From Desulfatitalea sp. (GTDB lineage: Bacteria > Desulfobacterota > Desulfobacteria > Desulfobacterales > Desulfosarcinaceae): 5,320 bases of DNA. This document shows positions 1 through 5,320 of this stretch, in pieces; position 1 is the stretch's first letter, and each line of letters opens with the position of its first letter. The position numbers and the translations under genes are program-made. Where the stretch lies: contig JABDRH010000020.1 of NCBI GenBank assembly GCA_013041835.1, forward strand, positions 1 to 5,320, in the 5' to 3' direction. The notes below the pieces were generated by a model. It saw only the letters and a list, made by a program, of their open reading frames with translations, was not told the DNA's origin and ran no database searches.

Positions 1-126
1 CTCAAACTTCGGTGTGCCAAATACAATAAAACATTTGACCGGCTTATGGAAAGAAGAAGACCGAAAAGCGATGAGTTGTCTTTTTTCGAAAAATCAGGAC
101 TCAGGCTCGTTGTTGATAATGAATAG
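1..126 (+). CDS. Possible 3' end of an upstream gene (partial, unrecognised)
   Basis: The frame beginning at base 1 stays open for 41 codons and ends at TAG 124-126. The peptide is charged and ends SGLRLVVDNE. I do not recognise a family. A second frame, beginning at base 2, is also open over the same stretch to TGA 128-130. That second frame is the one used by the FAH gene downstream, so the coding frame here cannot be settled by eye. The alternative is that this stretch belongs to a disrupted N-terminal part of the FAH gene. Low confidence. Confidence 0.25.
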   Translation, partial: LKLRCAKYNKTFDRLMERRRPKSDELSFFEKSGLRLVVDNE

Positions 127-140
127 CTGAGAATCAGCTA
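124..140. repeat. Perfect 7-bp inverted repeat (hairpin)
   Basis: TAGCTGA (124-130) and TCAGCTA (134-140) are exact reverse complements around a GAA loop. The left arm contains the stop codons of both open upstream frames (TAG 124-126 and TGA 128-130). No T-tract follows, so it is not a standard intrinsic terminator. It could stabilise the 3' end of an upstream transcript, be a protein-binding palindrome, or be a scar of a rearrangement. Confidence 0.5.
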
Positions 141-163
141 ATGCTCCCATCGACATTGCTTCA

Positions 164-913
164 GTGAATGCGATTTTACCGTTCCAACCGCGATCCTATC
201 GTGATTACATGTTATACGAAGAACATGCAATCAACTCGGCCAGGGGTTTTGTCAGAAAATATTTGCCTGTTCTTGCACCTGTTGTTTCTATCTATGAAAG
301 ATTATCCGGAAAAACATTTCCGAAACTGCGTCCAAAAAAGCGGTGGTATGAACATCCGATATACTACTTGGGCAATCATTTGACTTTTGTTACCTCTGGT
401 GCTGAAATCAAGATTCCGGAATACACTGATGAATTGGATTATGAGCTTGAACTCGGCGTCATTTTATGCAGGCCGCTGAAGAATGCGTCCCCTGAAGAGG
501 CAATGAAAGCGGTTGGCGGGTTTGTTGTTTTGAATGATTTTTCGGCTCGTGATGTTCAAATCAGTGAAATACAGGCTGGGTTCGGACCGATGAAATCAAA
601 GAATTTCGCCAACGCAGTTTCAAATGTGGTTGTTTCCGCTGACGAAATATGGCCTGTAATAAATGAGTTAAAAGTGAGAGTGACGATAAATGGGCGGCCA
701 GTGGTAGAAAACACTACCAATGGAATGTATTACACTATCGCTGAAGCCATCGCATATGCATCATGGGAGGAACAGTTACACCCTGGCGAGTTTTTTGGCT
801 CTGGAACAATTCCTACCTGTTGTGGTATCGAAAATGGATGCTTTTTAAACTCCGGTGATGTGATTGAACTATACATAGAGAACATTGGTTCACTAACAAA
901 CTCAATTAAATAG
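164..913 (+). CDS. Fumarylacetoacetate hydrolase (FAH) family protein, lacking the N-terminal domain
   Basis: FAH-superfamily enzymes are metal-dependent hydrolases or decarboxylases of oxo-acid and dioxo-acid substrates, usually in catabolism of aromatic compounds, and are cytoplasmic. The 249-residue product carries the full catalytic set by motif. D14 and H21 have the seven-residue spacing of the metal ligand and catalytic His of animal FAH. E94 and E96 in DYELELG and D125 in NDFSARD are the other metal ligands; R129, K146 and the SGT motif at 213-215 are also present. The end (GDVIELYIENIG) is a normal family C-terminus. Most relatives carry a further ~80-residue N-terminal domain, absent here. 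The start is a GTG with no visible Shine-Dalgarno site, and the frame stays open back to 131, coding for a family-like linker (ANAPIDIASVNAILPF). The gene may therefore be 5'-truncated or have a misplaced start. It is AT-rich relative to its neighbours, which suggests a different origin. The substrate is unknown. Confidence 0.85.
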   Translation: MNAILPFQPRSYRDYMLYEEHAINSARGFVRKYLPVLAPVVSIYERLSGKTFPKLRPKKRWYEHPIYYLGNHLTFVTSGAEIKIPEYTDELDYELELGVILCRPLKNASPEEAMKAVGGFVVLNDFSARDVQISEIQAGFGPMKSKNFANAVSNVVVSADEIWPVINELKVRVTINGRPVVENTTNGMYYTIAEAIAYASWEEQLHPGEFFGSGTIPTCCGIENGCFLNSGDVIELYIENIGSLTNSIK

Positions 914-1149
914 CATCCCTTTAATCCATTCTAAAATCTGGACGGGCAGCCTCCTAAAAAGAGACCGGTAAGCAGTTCAACAACCGGAACGTTTTTTACG
1001 ATGGGCGATTCGCGGTCGAATCGGGCATTGCTCACCCGGGGTTTACGTTATACGGTTTTAAAGGTATGCAATGGTCCGTATTTTGCCATTCGCATGGGGT
1101 GGAAAGGAAAATTCGGTGACAGAAGTCAATTTATGGAGGGCGAATTGCC
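914..1149. other. Intergenic region between the FAH and DUF2889 genes
   Basis: The 236 bases hold no convincing gene. CCGGT (965-969) and ACCGG (983-987) could form a 5-bp stem, with a run of six T four bases later (992-997). This is a weak terminator candidate for the FAH gene because the loop is long. A poor sigma-70-like pair, TTTACG (1042-1047) and TATGCA (1065-1070) with a 17-base spacer, could serve the DUF2889 gene. Base composition shifts from AT-rich to GC-rich within this stretch. Confidence 0.4.
1135..1139 (+). promoter_or_regulatory. Shine-Dalgarno site of the DUF2889 gene
   Basis: GGAGG lies 10 bases before the ATG at 1150. The frame is closed by a TGA at 1117-1119 and has no other ATG in between, so the site fixes the start. 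Confidence 0.7.
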
Positions 1150-1758
1150 ATGTTGTTTGATCCGGAGGCCTGTAAGCCGATTCATAATCGCAATATCAGT
1201 GTCACGACATACGATTTCAATGCCGCCGCCATCGCTCTGGAGGGCCGGTTGGCCGATGACTGGTTGGTGGACTCCTATGATTTGTTTGGTAAACGGCGGT
1301 CGCCGAATATCGTGCACGGTATGGTGGTGCGCATGATCGTGCGGATTCCCGAATTGGTGGTCGAGGCGGTTGAGGCGGAGATGAACACCGTTCCGTACCC
1401 TGAGTGCCCTCAGGCCATTGATTCACTGATGCCCTTGATAGGTGAGCGGATCAGTGCCGGTTTCACCGCAAAGGTTCAGCAATTGGTGGGCGGCGCCCAG
1501 GGGTGTGCGCATCTATTGGCGCTTTGTCGGGCCATGGGCTCGGCCGCGATTCAAGGCGCTTTTGCCATGTTGTCGCAGCAACCGCCCGAGGCGCATGATA
1601 TCACAAAGGACAGTTTAAAGCGCGTTATCGATACCTGCCATTTGTGGCGAGCCGATGGTCCCATGGTGCAACAACTGAAAAGCCGTTATTGTCATAAGGA
1701 TGAATCCGACTGCGCAGCCGTCAGCAAGACTCGTGGTAGACCATCGGGCCGTCCTTGA
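1150..1758 (+). CDS. DUF2889 domain-containing protein
   Basis: This 202-residue protein matches the DUF2889 family by pattern along nearly its whole length. The opening IHNRNISVTTYDF leads into EGRLADD (31-37). A VHGM segment with H56 is followed by the strand VRMIVRIP (60-67), PYPEC (82-86), the hallmark GGAQGCAHLLAL (114-125), and a C-terminal DTCHLWRADGPMV (161-173). No biochemical function is established for the family. There is no signal peptide or membrane segment, so it should be cytoplasmic. From memory, members often sit among acyl-CoA and aromatic-degradation genes, which would fit the neighbouring AcuI-, MaoC- and FAH-type genes. The last ~12 residues are a basic tail beyond the conserved domain, encoded where the gene overlaps the convergent radical SAM gene. 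The family call is fairly sure; the role is unknown. Confidence 0.85.
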   Translation: MLFDPEACKPIHNRNISVTTYDFNAAAIALEGRLADDWLVDSYDLFGKRRSPNIVHGMVVRMIVRIPELVVEAVEAEMNTVPYPECPQAIDSLMPLIGERISAGFTAKVQQLVGGAQGCAHLLALCRAMGSAAIQGAFAMLSQQPPEAHDITKDSLKRVIDTCHLWRADGPMVQQLKSRYCHKDESDCAAVSKTRGRPSGRP

Positions 1759-3403
1759 CACGCGCGTAATCCAATGGGGAATCCGCGTTCGACCCCGGTT
1801 GGGCTGAAGTCGGCAACAATTCGGCCGTAACGGCAAGCGGTGGGTTGGCCGACAATGCTTTGCTGAAATGAATATAGTGATATCCCATAAACGCCATGTA
1901 GCCGAAATAATTGAAGGTTTTGTTGGCAATGCTGAATAGAAAGACGCGCCAGAAGCTCCAGCGCCACGAGGGCTTGATCCCCATGTGCCAGATCATGCGG
2001 GGCAGCGCCTTCAGGCGTAGATGAAACGGCAGCGATTTGCCGTATTGTTTGTCGTCGATTTTGCATGTCTGCATATTACGTCGCAGGCGCCGGAAGAAGG
2101 CGCGGGGGTCGTATAGCCGGTTATAGGTATCTACATATTGGCGGAAGACTTCCGTCTGCCCTTTTTGGTAGACGACATTGGAGTCGATAAAGGGGCCTTT
2201 TTGCGTCTGGGTGACCAGGCGGCCTTCTGCCAGCAACCGGTTGTACAGGGCGGTGCCTTGGGAAGCGGTCATCAGGCTGAGGATGGGGGTGCAGATGGCC
2301 GCGGACTCCACGAAATCCACGATATTGTCGCCGGCATCTGCCCCTTCGGTATCAAAGCCGAGAATGAATGCGCCATAGACCTGGATGCCGTGGCGTTGGA
2401 TGGTGGCGACGATTTCAAGTGTGGAGGTAAAGATGTTCTGGGTTTTTTGAATGGCTTTCAGGTCCTTGGCGTTGGGGGTTTCAATGCCAACGAAGACACA
2501 AAAAAAGCCGCAGGCGGACATCAGGTCCATCACATCCGGACGTTCGGCCAGATTGGCGGAGGCCGATGCGAAGAACTGAAACGGATGCCCGTGAGATTGC
2601 TGCCAGCGCAGCAGTAGCTCTATCGTTTGCTTGGCGGCGGATAGATTGCCTACAAAGTTGTCGTCCACAAAGACCACCACGCCCCGGTAGCCCATCGCAT
2701 ACAGCTTGTCCAGTTCATGCAACACCTGGTCAGGTGTTTTTACCCTCGGTTGTCGTCCGTAGTAGGGGGCGACTTCGCAGAACTCACATTTAAAAGGACA
2801 TCCCACGGCAAACTGCAGCGAGACGGCCAGGTATTCGCCGGTATCGATCAGTTCGTAGCGCGGTGGCGGATAGTCGCTTATGTGCAGCTCTTGTTGGACG
2901 GTGAATACTTGCCGCTCGGCAGGACGGGCAGCGTTTTGGGCCAGGGCCAGGAGCAAGTCACGCGTGGCGTCACCGATGAGCCCTGCGTGTAAATAGTCCA
3001 CGGTGTCATAATAATGGGGCCGCATGCTTGGGTCGAGGCCGCCCAGCACCACCGGCTTGCCTAATTCGTGGGCACGATGGATGATTCGCTCCAGGGATTC
3101 CATCTGAACACGATTGGCAACCGTTACCACCACATCGGCCCAGGCCAGGTCCTCATCCGTCAGCGCATGAATATTTTCATCCACCAGGCGCATGGGCCAA
3201 TGGTCGGGAAAAAAGGCAGCCACGGTCAGCAGATCCAGGGGCGGGGCATACGACCGCCGGTTGAAACCCAGCAGGTCGCGGATAGAAAAATGCCAACTCC
3301 AGTAGGTGACGGGAAATTGGGGACACACGAACAATACCTTGCGGGTAACGGGTAGCTCTCTTAGCTCGCGCCAGACATCCGGCACATGAAACGGGGCGTC
3401 CAT
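1721..3403 (-). CDS. B12-binding radical SAM protein (HpnP-like, DUF4070-type C-terminus)
   Basis: The 560-residue protein has an N-terminal cobalamin-binding-type Rossmann domain (about 21-155: KVLFVCPQFPVTYWSW, PPLDLLTVAAFFP, VVLGG, GLIGDAT). It lacks the DxHxxG cobalamin-ligand motif, as do many base-off B12 radical SAM proteins. The radical SAM domain follows, with C202, C206 and C209 in CPFKCEFC to hold the 4Fe-4S cluster, then VDDNFVGN (246-253), FVGIETP (304-310) and GAFILGFDTE (344-353). The region from about 430 to 515 is the DUF4070-like tail, rich in Trp and Phe. This architecture is shared with HpnP, the hopanoid C-2 methylase, and many uncharacterised relatives. A methyl transfer or other radical modification of a lipid-like or secondary metabolite is possible, but no hopanoid gene is visible here. 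The start at 3403 has an AGGAGA site. The 3' end overlaps the convergent DUF2889 gene by 38 bases. The family is sure, the substrate unknown. Confidence 0.9.
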   Translation of the reverse strand: MDAPFHVPDVWRELRELPVTRKVLFVCPQFPVTYWSWHFSIRDLLGFNRRSYAPPLDLLTVAAFFPDHWPMRLVDENIHALTDEDLAWADVVVTVANRVQMESLERIIHRAHELGKPVVLGGLDPSMRPHYYDTVDYLHAGLIGDATRDLLLALAQNAARPAERQVFTVQQELHISDYPPPRYELIDTGEYLAVSLQFAVGCPFKCEFCEVAPYYGRQPRVKTPDQVLHELDKLYAMGYRGVVVFVDDNFVGNLSAAKQTIELLLRWQQSHGHPFQFFASASANLAERPDVMDLMSACGFFCVFVGIETPNAKDLKAIQKTQNIFTSTLEIVATIQRHGIQVYGAFILGFDTEGADAGDNIVDFVESAAICTPILSLMTASQGTALYNRLLAEGRLVTQTQKGPFIDSNVVYQKGQTEVFRQYVDTYNRLYDPRAFFRRLRRNMQTCKIDDKQYGKSLPFHLRLKALPRMIWHMGIKPSWRWSFWRVFLFSIANKTFNYFGYMAFMGYHYIHFSKALSANPPLAVTAELLPTSAQPGSNADSPLDYARVKDGPMVYHESC

Positions 3404-3410
3404 ATTCGGT

Positions 3411-3416
3411 TCTCCT
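3411..3416 (-). promoter_or_regulatory. Shine-Dalgarno site of the radical SAM gene
   Basis: On the minus strand AGGAGA lies 7 bases before the ATG that starts at 3403. This supports that start. Confidence 0.7.
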
Positions 3417-3640
3417 GTTGGTGGTGATTTAGCTTCGATTCAGCCGAATAAGCGATGGAAAAAAGGATTGGGTCAGGGAACAATGAAAGACAGATTGCAG
3501 CACAATGCAGATCCACATGAGAACGATGGGCAACCCGAGCGGCTTTGCGATGTCGGTTCGAAGCGATCTGTCCATTATTAACAAACAATCCGCTCTCAGG
3601 GAAGTGTTTACTGCTTGCACTGGCATTAATAGCTGAAGGC

Positions 3641-3669
3641 GTGACTTCATGGACAGCTTGTAGTATGCT
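3641..3669 (+). promoter_or_regulatory. Candidate sigma-70-type promoter for the acuI-maoC pair
   Basis: GTGACT (3641-3646) and TATGCT (3664-3669) are separated by exactly 17 bases and each match four of six consensus positions. Transcription from it would give a leader of about 30 bases before the start codon at 3707. This is found by eye only. Confidence 0.35.
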
Positions 3670-3692
3670 CTCGCTCCGGCAGGTTTTCAAAG

Positions 3693-3698
3693 AGGGGG
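3693..3698 (+). promoter_or_regulatory. Shine-Dalgarno site that sets the acuI start
   Basis: AGGGGG lies 8 bases before ATG 3707 and 11 before the adjacent ATG 3710, favouring 3707. The open frame runs back to a TTG at 3545, but the sequence upstream of 3707 is not like the family. Confidence 0.6.
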
Positions 3699-3706
3699 TG
3701 CGCGGC

Positions 3707-4711
3707 ATGATGAAAACGGAAACTTTCAGGGCGCTGGTGGTGGATAAAGGTGACACAGGGCTGGTGGCGGCAGTCAAGCCGCTGACGGTTTCGGATCTGC
3801 CTGATGAGGATGTTCTGATTCAGGTGGACTATTCCACCTTGAATTATAAAGAGGGACTCGGTTTTGCAAACCGGAATAAAATATTTCGCATTCTTCCCAT
3901 CGTGCCCGGACTGGATTTGGCGGGAACCGTGGTTGAATCAAAGTCTTGCAGATACAAGCCCGGCGACCCGGTGATCCTGAACGGCTGGAGCGTGGGAGAG
4001 AGATACTGGGGAGGCTACGCCCAGATGGCCCGGATCAAGTCGGATTTTTTAATTCCCCTTCCCAAAGGAATGGATACTTTAAAGGCGATGTACATTGGCA
4101 CGGCCGGCTACACGGCGATGCTCTGTGTCATGACCTTAGAGCAGGCGGGCGTGACACCGGACGGTGGCCCGGTCGTGGTGACCGGCGCCGCGGGTGGGGT
4201 GGGCAGCAATGCGGTCGCCATTCTTGCGCATCTTGGCTATGACGTAACGGCGCTTGTCAGCGCGCGGAAGGCGTTTACCCACGATTTTCTCAGGGAACTC
4301 GGCGCCAAGGCCTTCGTCGGCGGGGACAAATGGGCACAGACGCCATCACCGCTGGAAAGCCAGCGATGGGCCGGTGCCGTGGATACGGTGGGAACCACGG
4401 TGCTTGCCCGGGTCATCTCCGAGATGAACTATGGCGGATGTGTGGCGGCCTGCGGACTAGCGGGTGGGATCGATCTATCCTTGACGGTCATGCCCTTTAT
4501 TCTGAGAGGGGTGAGCTTGAGAGGGGTGGATTCGGTCTGGTGCCCCTATGAGCGAAGAGTTGCGGCCTGGGAGCGATTGGCAAAGGATATTCCGGATGCG
4601 GCTCTGAAAAAAATCAATAGAATCATAAAGCTGGATGAGGTTCCCCATTACGCCGCACAGATCATGGCAGGTAAGGTGGTCGGCCACATCGTGGTCGATG
4701 TTAACGCTTAG
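3707..4711 (+). CDS. acuI: YhdH/AcuI-type NADPH-dependent acrylyl-CoA reductase / quinone oxidoreductase
   Basis: This 334-residue zinc-free medium-chain dehydrogenase/reductase matches the YhdH/YhfP/AcuI family end to end. The GroES-like half has DYSTLNYKEGL (41-51), PIVPGLDLAGTV (64-75) and NGWSVGERYWGGYAQ (92-106). The GTAGYTAMLCVMTLEQ segment (131-146) leads to the nucleotide-binding glycines VVVTGAAGGVGS (156-167). Then come DTVG (226-229), the family signature YGGCVAACGLA (242-252), PFILRGVSLRGVDSV (263-277) and the end VVDVNA. AcuI reduces acryloyl-CoA to propionyl-CoA with NADPH in the cytoplasm; related proteins act on other enones. Length is normal for the family. It is the first gene of a likely operon with the MaoC-like gene, 55 bases downstream. 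The symbol is given by family; the true substrate is not shown by the sequence. Confidence 0.9.
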   Translation: MMKTETFRALVVDKGDTGLVAAVKPLTVSDLPDEDVLIQVDYSTLNYKEGLGFANRNKIFRILPIVPGLDLAGTVVESKSCRYKPGDPVILNGWSVGERYWGGYAQMARIKSDFLIPLPKGMDTLKAMYIGTAGYTAMLCVMTLEQAGVTPDGGPVVVTGAAGGVGSNAVAILAHLGYDVTALVSARKAFTHDFLRELGAKAFVGGDKWAQTPSPLESQRWAGAVDTVGTTVLARVISEMNYGGCVAACGLAGGIDLSLTVMPFILRGVSLRGVDSVWCPYERRVAAWERLAKDIPDAALKKINRIIKLDEVPHYAAQIMAGKVVGHIVVDVNA

Positions 4712-4719
4712 GCGATTGG

Positions 4720-4734
4720 CAAAATGCCATTTTG
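4720..4734. repeat. Short inverted repeat between acuI and maoC
   Basis: CAAAAT (4720-4725) and ATTTTG (4729-4734) are perfect reverse complements around GCC. The stem is AT-rich and no T-tract follows, so it is unlikely to end transcription. It could be a weak processing or binding site, or chance. Confidence 0.25.
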
Positions 4735-4751
4735 GGATGGACACAATCTAC

Positions 4752-4757
4752 AAGGAG
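4752..4757 (+). promoter_or_regulatory. Shine-Dalgarno site of the maoC-like gene
   Basis: AAGGAG lies 9 bases before ATG 4767. An ATG at 4762, only 4 bases from the site, opens a five-codon out-of-frame reading that stops at once, so 4767 is the real start. Confidence 0.7.
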
Positions 4758-4766
4758 TAACATGCG

Positions 4767-5222
4767 ATGGCGACAATAACAGCAGGCACCAAAATTCCTT
4801 GCCGGGTGCGCCGGACGCTTGATGTGGGCGACTTTTCAATTTTGCATCAACTGACCTGGTTCAATATGGCCGTTCACAGCGATGCCGAATATGCCAAAGG
4901 CACCTGGTTCAAAGAGCGCTCTCTGGCCGGTCCGGTCATTTTTACCGTGGCCGACGGACTGGTCCACCATGCGGACAATATCGCCGAGCTTTTGGCTGAG
5001 GATGGGTATGAAATATACGCTTACATCGGCGTGGACAATATGAAGATTTCCTCTCCGGTGTTGTTTGGGGATACCTTGCGGGCGGATGCTCAAGTGGTGG
5101 ACCTGCGCCCCACCAAAAACCCGGAGCGGTTCCTGTTCATATATCAAAATAAAACCTATAATCAGCGGGATCAGCAGGTCATCGACTACCAGACCACCAT
5201 GCTGGTGATGAAAAAAGCGTAG
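4767..5222 (+). CDS. MaoC-like hot-dog-fold protein (acyl dehydratase / enoyl-CoA hydratase family)
   Basis: The 151-residue product has the single-hot-dog MaoC layout. The helix region HSDAEYAKGTWF (37-48) corresponds to the family's H-x-D-x-x-Y-A segment. AGPVIFTVADGL (54-65) matches the I-x-H-G-L turn region, SSPVLFGDTL (95-104) is the typical PV-x-x-GDTL strand, and NQRDQQVIDY (132-141) is the usual NQRG-x-x-V turn. Family members hydrate trans-2-enoyl-CoA or related thioesters in the cytoplasm. The R-specific hydratases use an Asp and a His in D-x(4)-H. Here H37 is present but the Asp position is F32, with W31 and N33 beside it, so the usual dyad is incomplete. Activity may be altered, use another acid, or be lost. 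The gene follows acuI in the same direction and ends in a terminator-like hairpin, so it is probably the last gene of that operon. Confidence 0.82.
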   Translation: MATITAGTKIPCRVRRTLDVGDFSILHQLTWFNMAVHSDAEYAKGTWFKERSLAGPVIFTVADGLVHHADNIAELLAEDGYEIYAYIGVDNMKISSPVLFGDTLRADAQVVDLRPTKNPERFLFIYQNKTYNQRDQQVIDYQTTMLVMKKA

Positions 5223-5232
5223 GTGCTTTTTT
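5211..5232 (+). terminator. Terminator-like hairpin overlapping the maoC stop codon
   Basis: AAAAAAGC (5211-5218) and GCTTTTTT (5225-5232) form a perfect 8-bp stem around a six-base loop that contains the TAG stop. The right arm is itself the T-run. The stem is mostly A-T, so it is weaker than a classical terminator. Its symmetry would let it act on transcripts from either strand. Confidence 0.45.
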
Positions 5233-5274
5233 GCCGCTCGCTTTCGTTTCCAGGATAAAGGACCCTGCGCCGTG

Positions 5275-5315
5275 GAACAAGGCCGCCAACGGCCTCATTC
5301 ACCCTCGGGGTGTTC
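5275..5315. repeat. Two adjacent stem-loops near the window end
   Basis: AGGCCG (5280-5285) pairs with CGGCCT (5290-5295) around CCAA. CACCC (5300-5304) pairs with GGGTG (5308-5312) around TCG. GAA (5275-5277) can pair with TTC (5313-5315) to close the two into one branched structure. No gene is seen in 5223-5320. It could be a dispersed palindromic repeat unit, a structured leader of the next gene, or a second terminator without a T-tract. Confidence 0.4.
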
Positions 5316-5320
5316 AGTCC

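Larger units (their letters stand above)
3404..3706. other. Divergent intergenic region
   Basis: The 303 bases separate the minus-strand radical SAM gene from the plus-strand acuI-maoC pair and should hold promoters for both. The best plus-strand candidate is at 3641-3669. On the minus strand the only pair I could find is CTGACC followed after 17 bases by GCTTAT, which is weak. The acuI frame stays open back to a TTG at 3545, but the extension does not resemble the family. No palindromic operator stands out. Confidence 0.6.

Noticed and set aside
115..120. GATAAT as a -10 element for the FAH gene
   Set aside because: No -35-like sequence lies at a usable distance, and the stretch may be coding.
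965..997. Intrinsic terminator after the FAH gene
   Set aside because: The stem is only 5 bp with a 13-base loop and the T-run starts four bases after the stem. It is too weak to call as a separate feature.
1042..1070. Promoter for the DUF2889 gene (TTTACG, 17 bases, TATGCA)
   Set aside because: The match to the consensus is only four and three of six positions, which is common by chance.
1001..1336. Open frame upstream of and overlapping the DUF2889 gene
   Set aside because: It overlaps the well-supported DUF2889 gene in another frame, and its composition (rich in Arg, Trp and Cys) looks like an antisense-type or shadow reading with no recognisable domain.
2138..2617. Plus-strand open frame of 159 codons inside the radical SAM gene
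   Set aside because: It is antisense to a gene with clear catalytic motifs, and its Gly- and Asp-rich content is what antisense reading of a GC-rich gene gives.
3545..3706. N-terminal extension of the acuI frame from a TTG at 3545, with a hydrophobic stretch
   Set aside because: It has no ribosome binding site and does not resemble the family. The ATG at 3707 has a good AGGGGG site and begins the protein at the expected place.
3361..3777. Minus-strand open frame across the divergent intergenic region
   Set aside because: It overlaps the starts of both the radical SAM gene and acuI and shows no family features, so it is most likely a shadow reading.
5275..5315. Integron attC-like recombination site
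   Set aside because: Although paired hairpins are present, I could not find the paired seven-base core sites or an integron cassette layout.

Overview
The window looks like chromosomal DNA of a bacterium, most likely a proteobacterium or a Desulfobacterota-like anaerobe. That placement rests on the gene families (a DUF2889 protein, a B12-binding radical SAM protein and acyl-CoA-type enzymes), on compact spacing and on Shine-Dalgarno sites; it is an inference and I cannot name a genus. From about position 1000 onward the sequence is GC-rich. The first ~1 kb, which holds a fumarylacetoacetate-hydrolase (FAH) family gene, is clearly more AT-rich.

Layout: positions 1-126 may be the tail of an upstream gene. 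A perfect 7-bp hairpin (124-140) follows, then an FAH-family hydrolase gene (164-913, +). This gene keeps the catalytic core but lacks the usual N-terminal domain, and family-like sequence continues in frame upstream of its GTG start. A 236-base spacer leads to a DUF2889 gene (1150-1758, +). Its last 38 bases overlap, tail to tail, the end of a long minus-strand gene (1721-3403) for a B12-binding radical SAM protein of the group that includes the hopanoid methylase HpnP. A 303-base divergent intergenic region with a candidate promoter follows. It leads into a two-gene plus-strand operon: a YhdH/AcuI-type NADPH-dependent acrylyl-CoA reductase/quinone oxidoreductase (3707-4711) and a MaoC-like hot-dog protein (4767-5222). 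A terminator-like hairpin overlaps the stop codon of the latter, and the window ends in two adjacent stem-loops.

How the genes may work together: AcuI-type reductases reduce short enoyl-CoA double bonds, MaoC proteins hydrate enoyl-CoAs, and FAH-family enzymes cleave or decarboxylate oxo-acid compounds. DUF2889 has no assigned function. A catabolic or acyl-modification locus is plausible, but nothing in the window fixes the substrate. The radical SAM protein has no biosynthetic partner here. I see no CRISPR array, RNA gene, complete mobile element or defence system. The points most worth a second look are the damaged or unusual 5' end of the FAH gene, the MaoC protein lacking the usual catalytic aspartate, and the orphan radical SAM enzyme.
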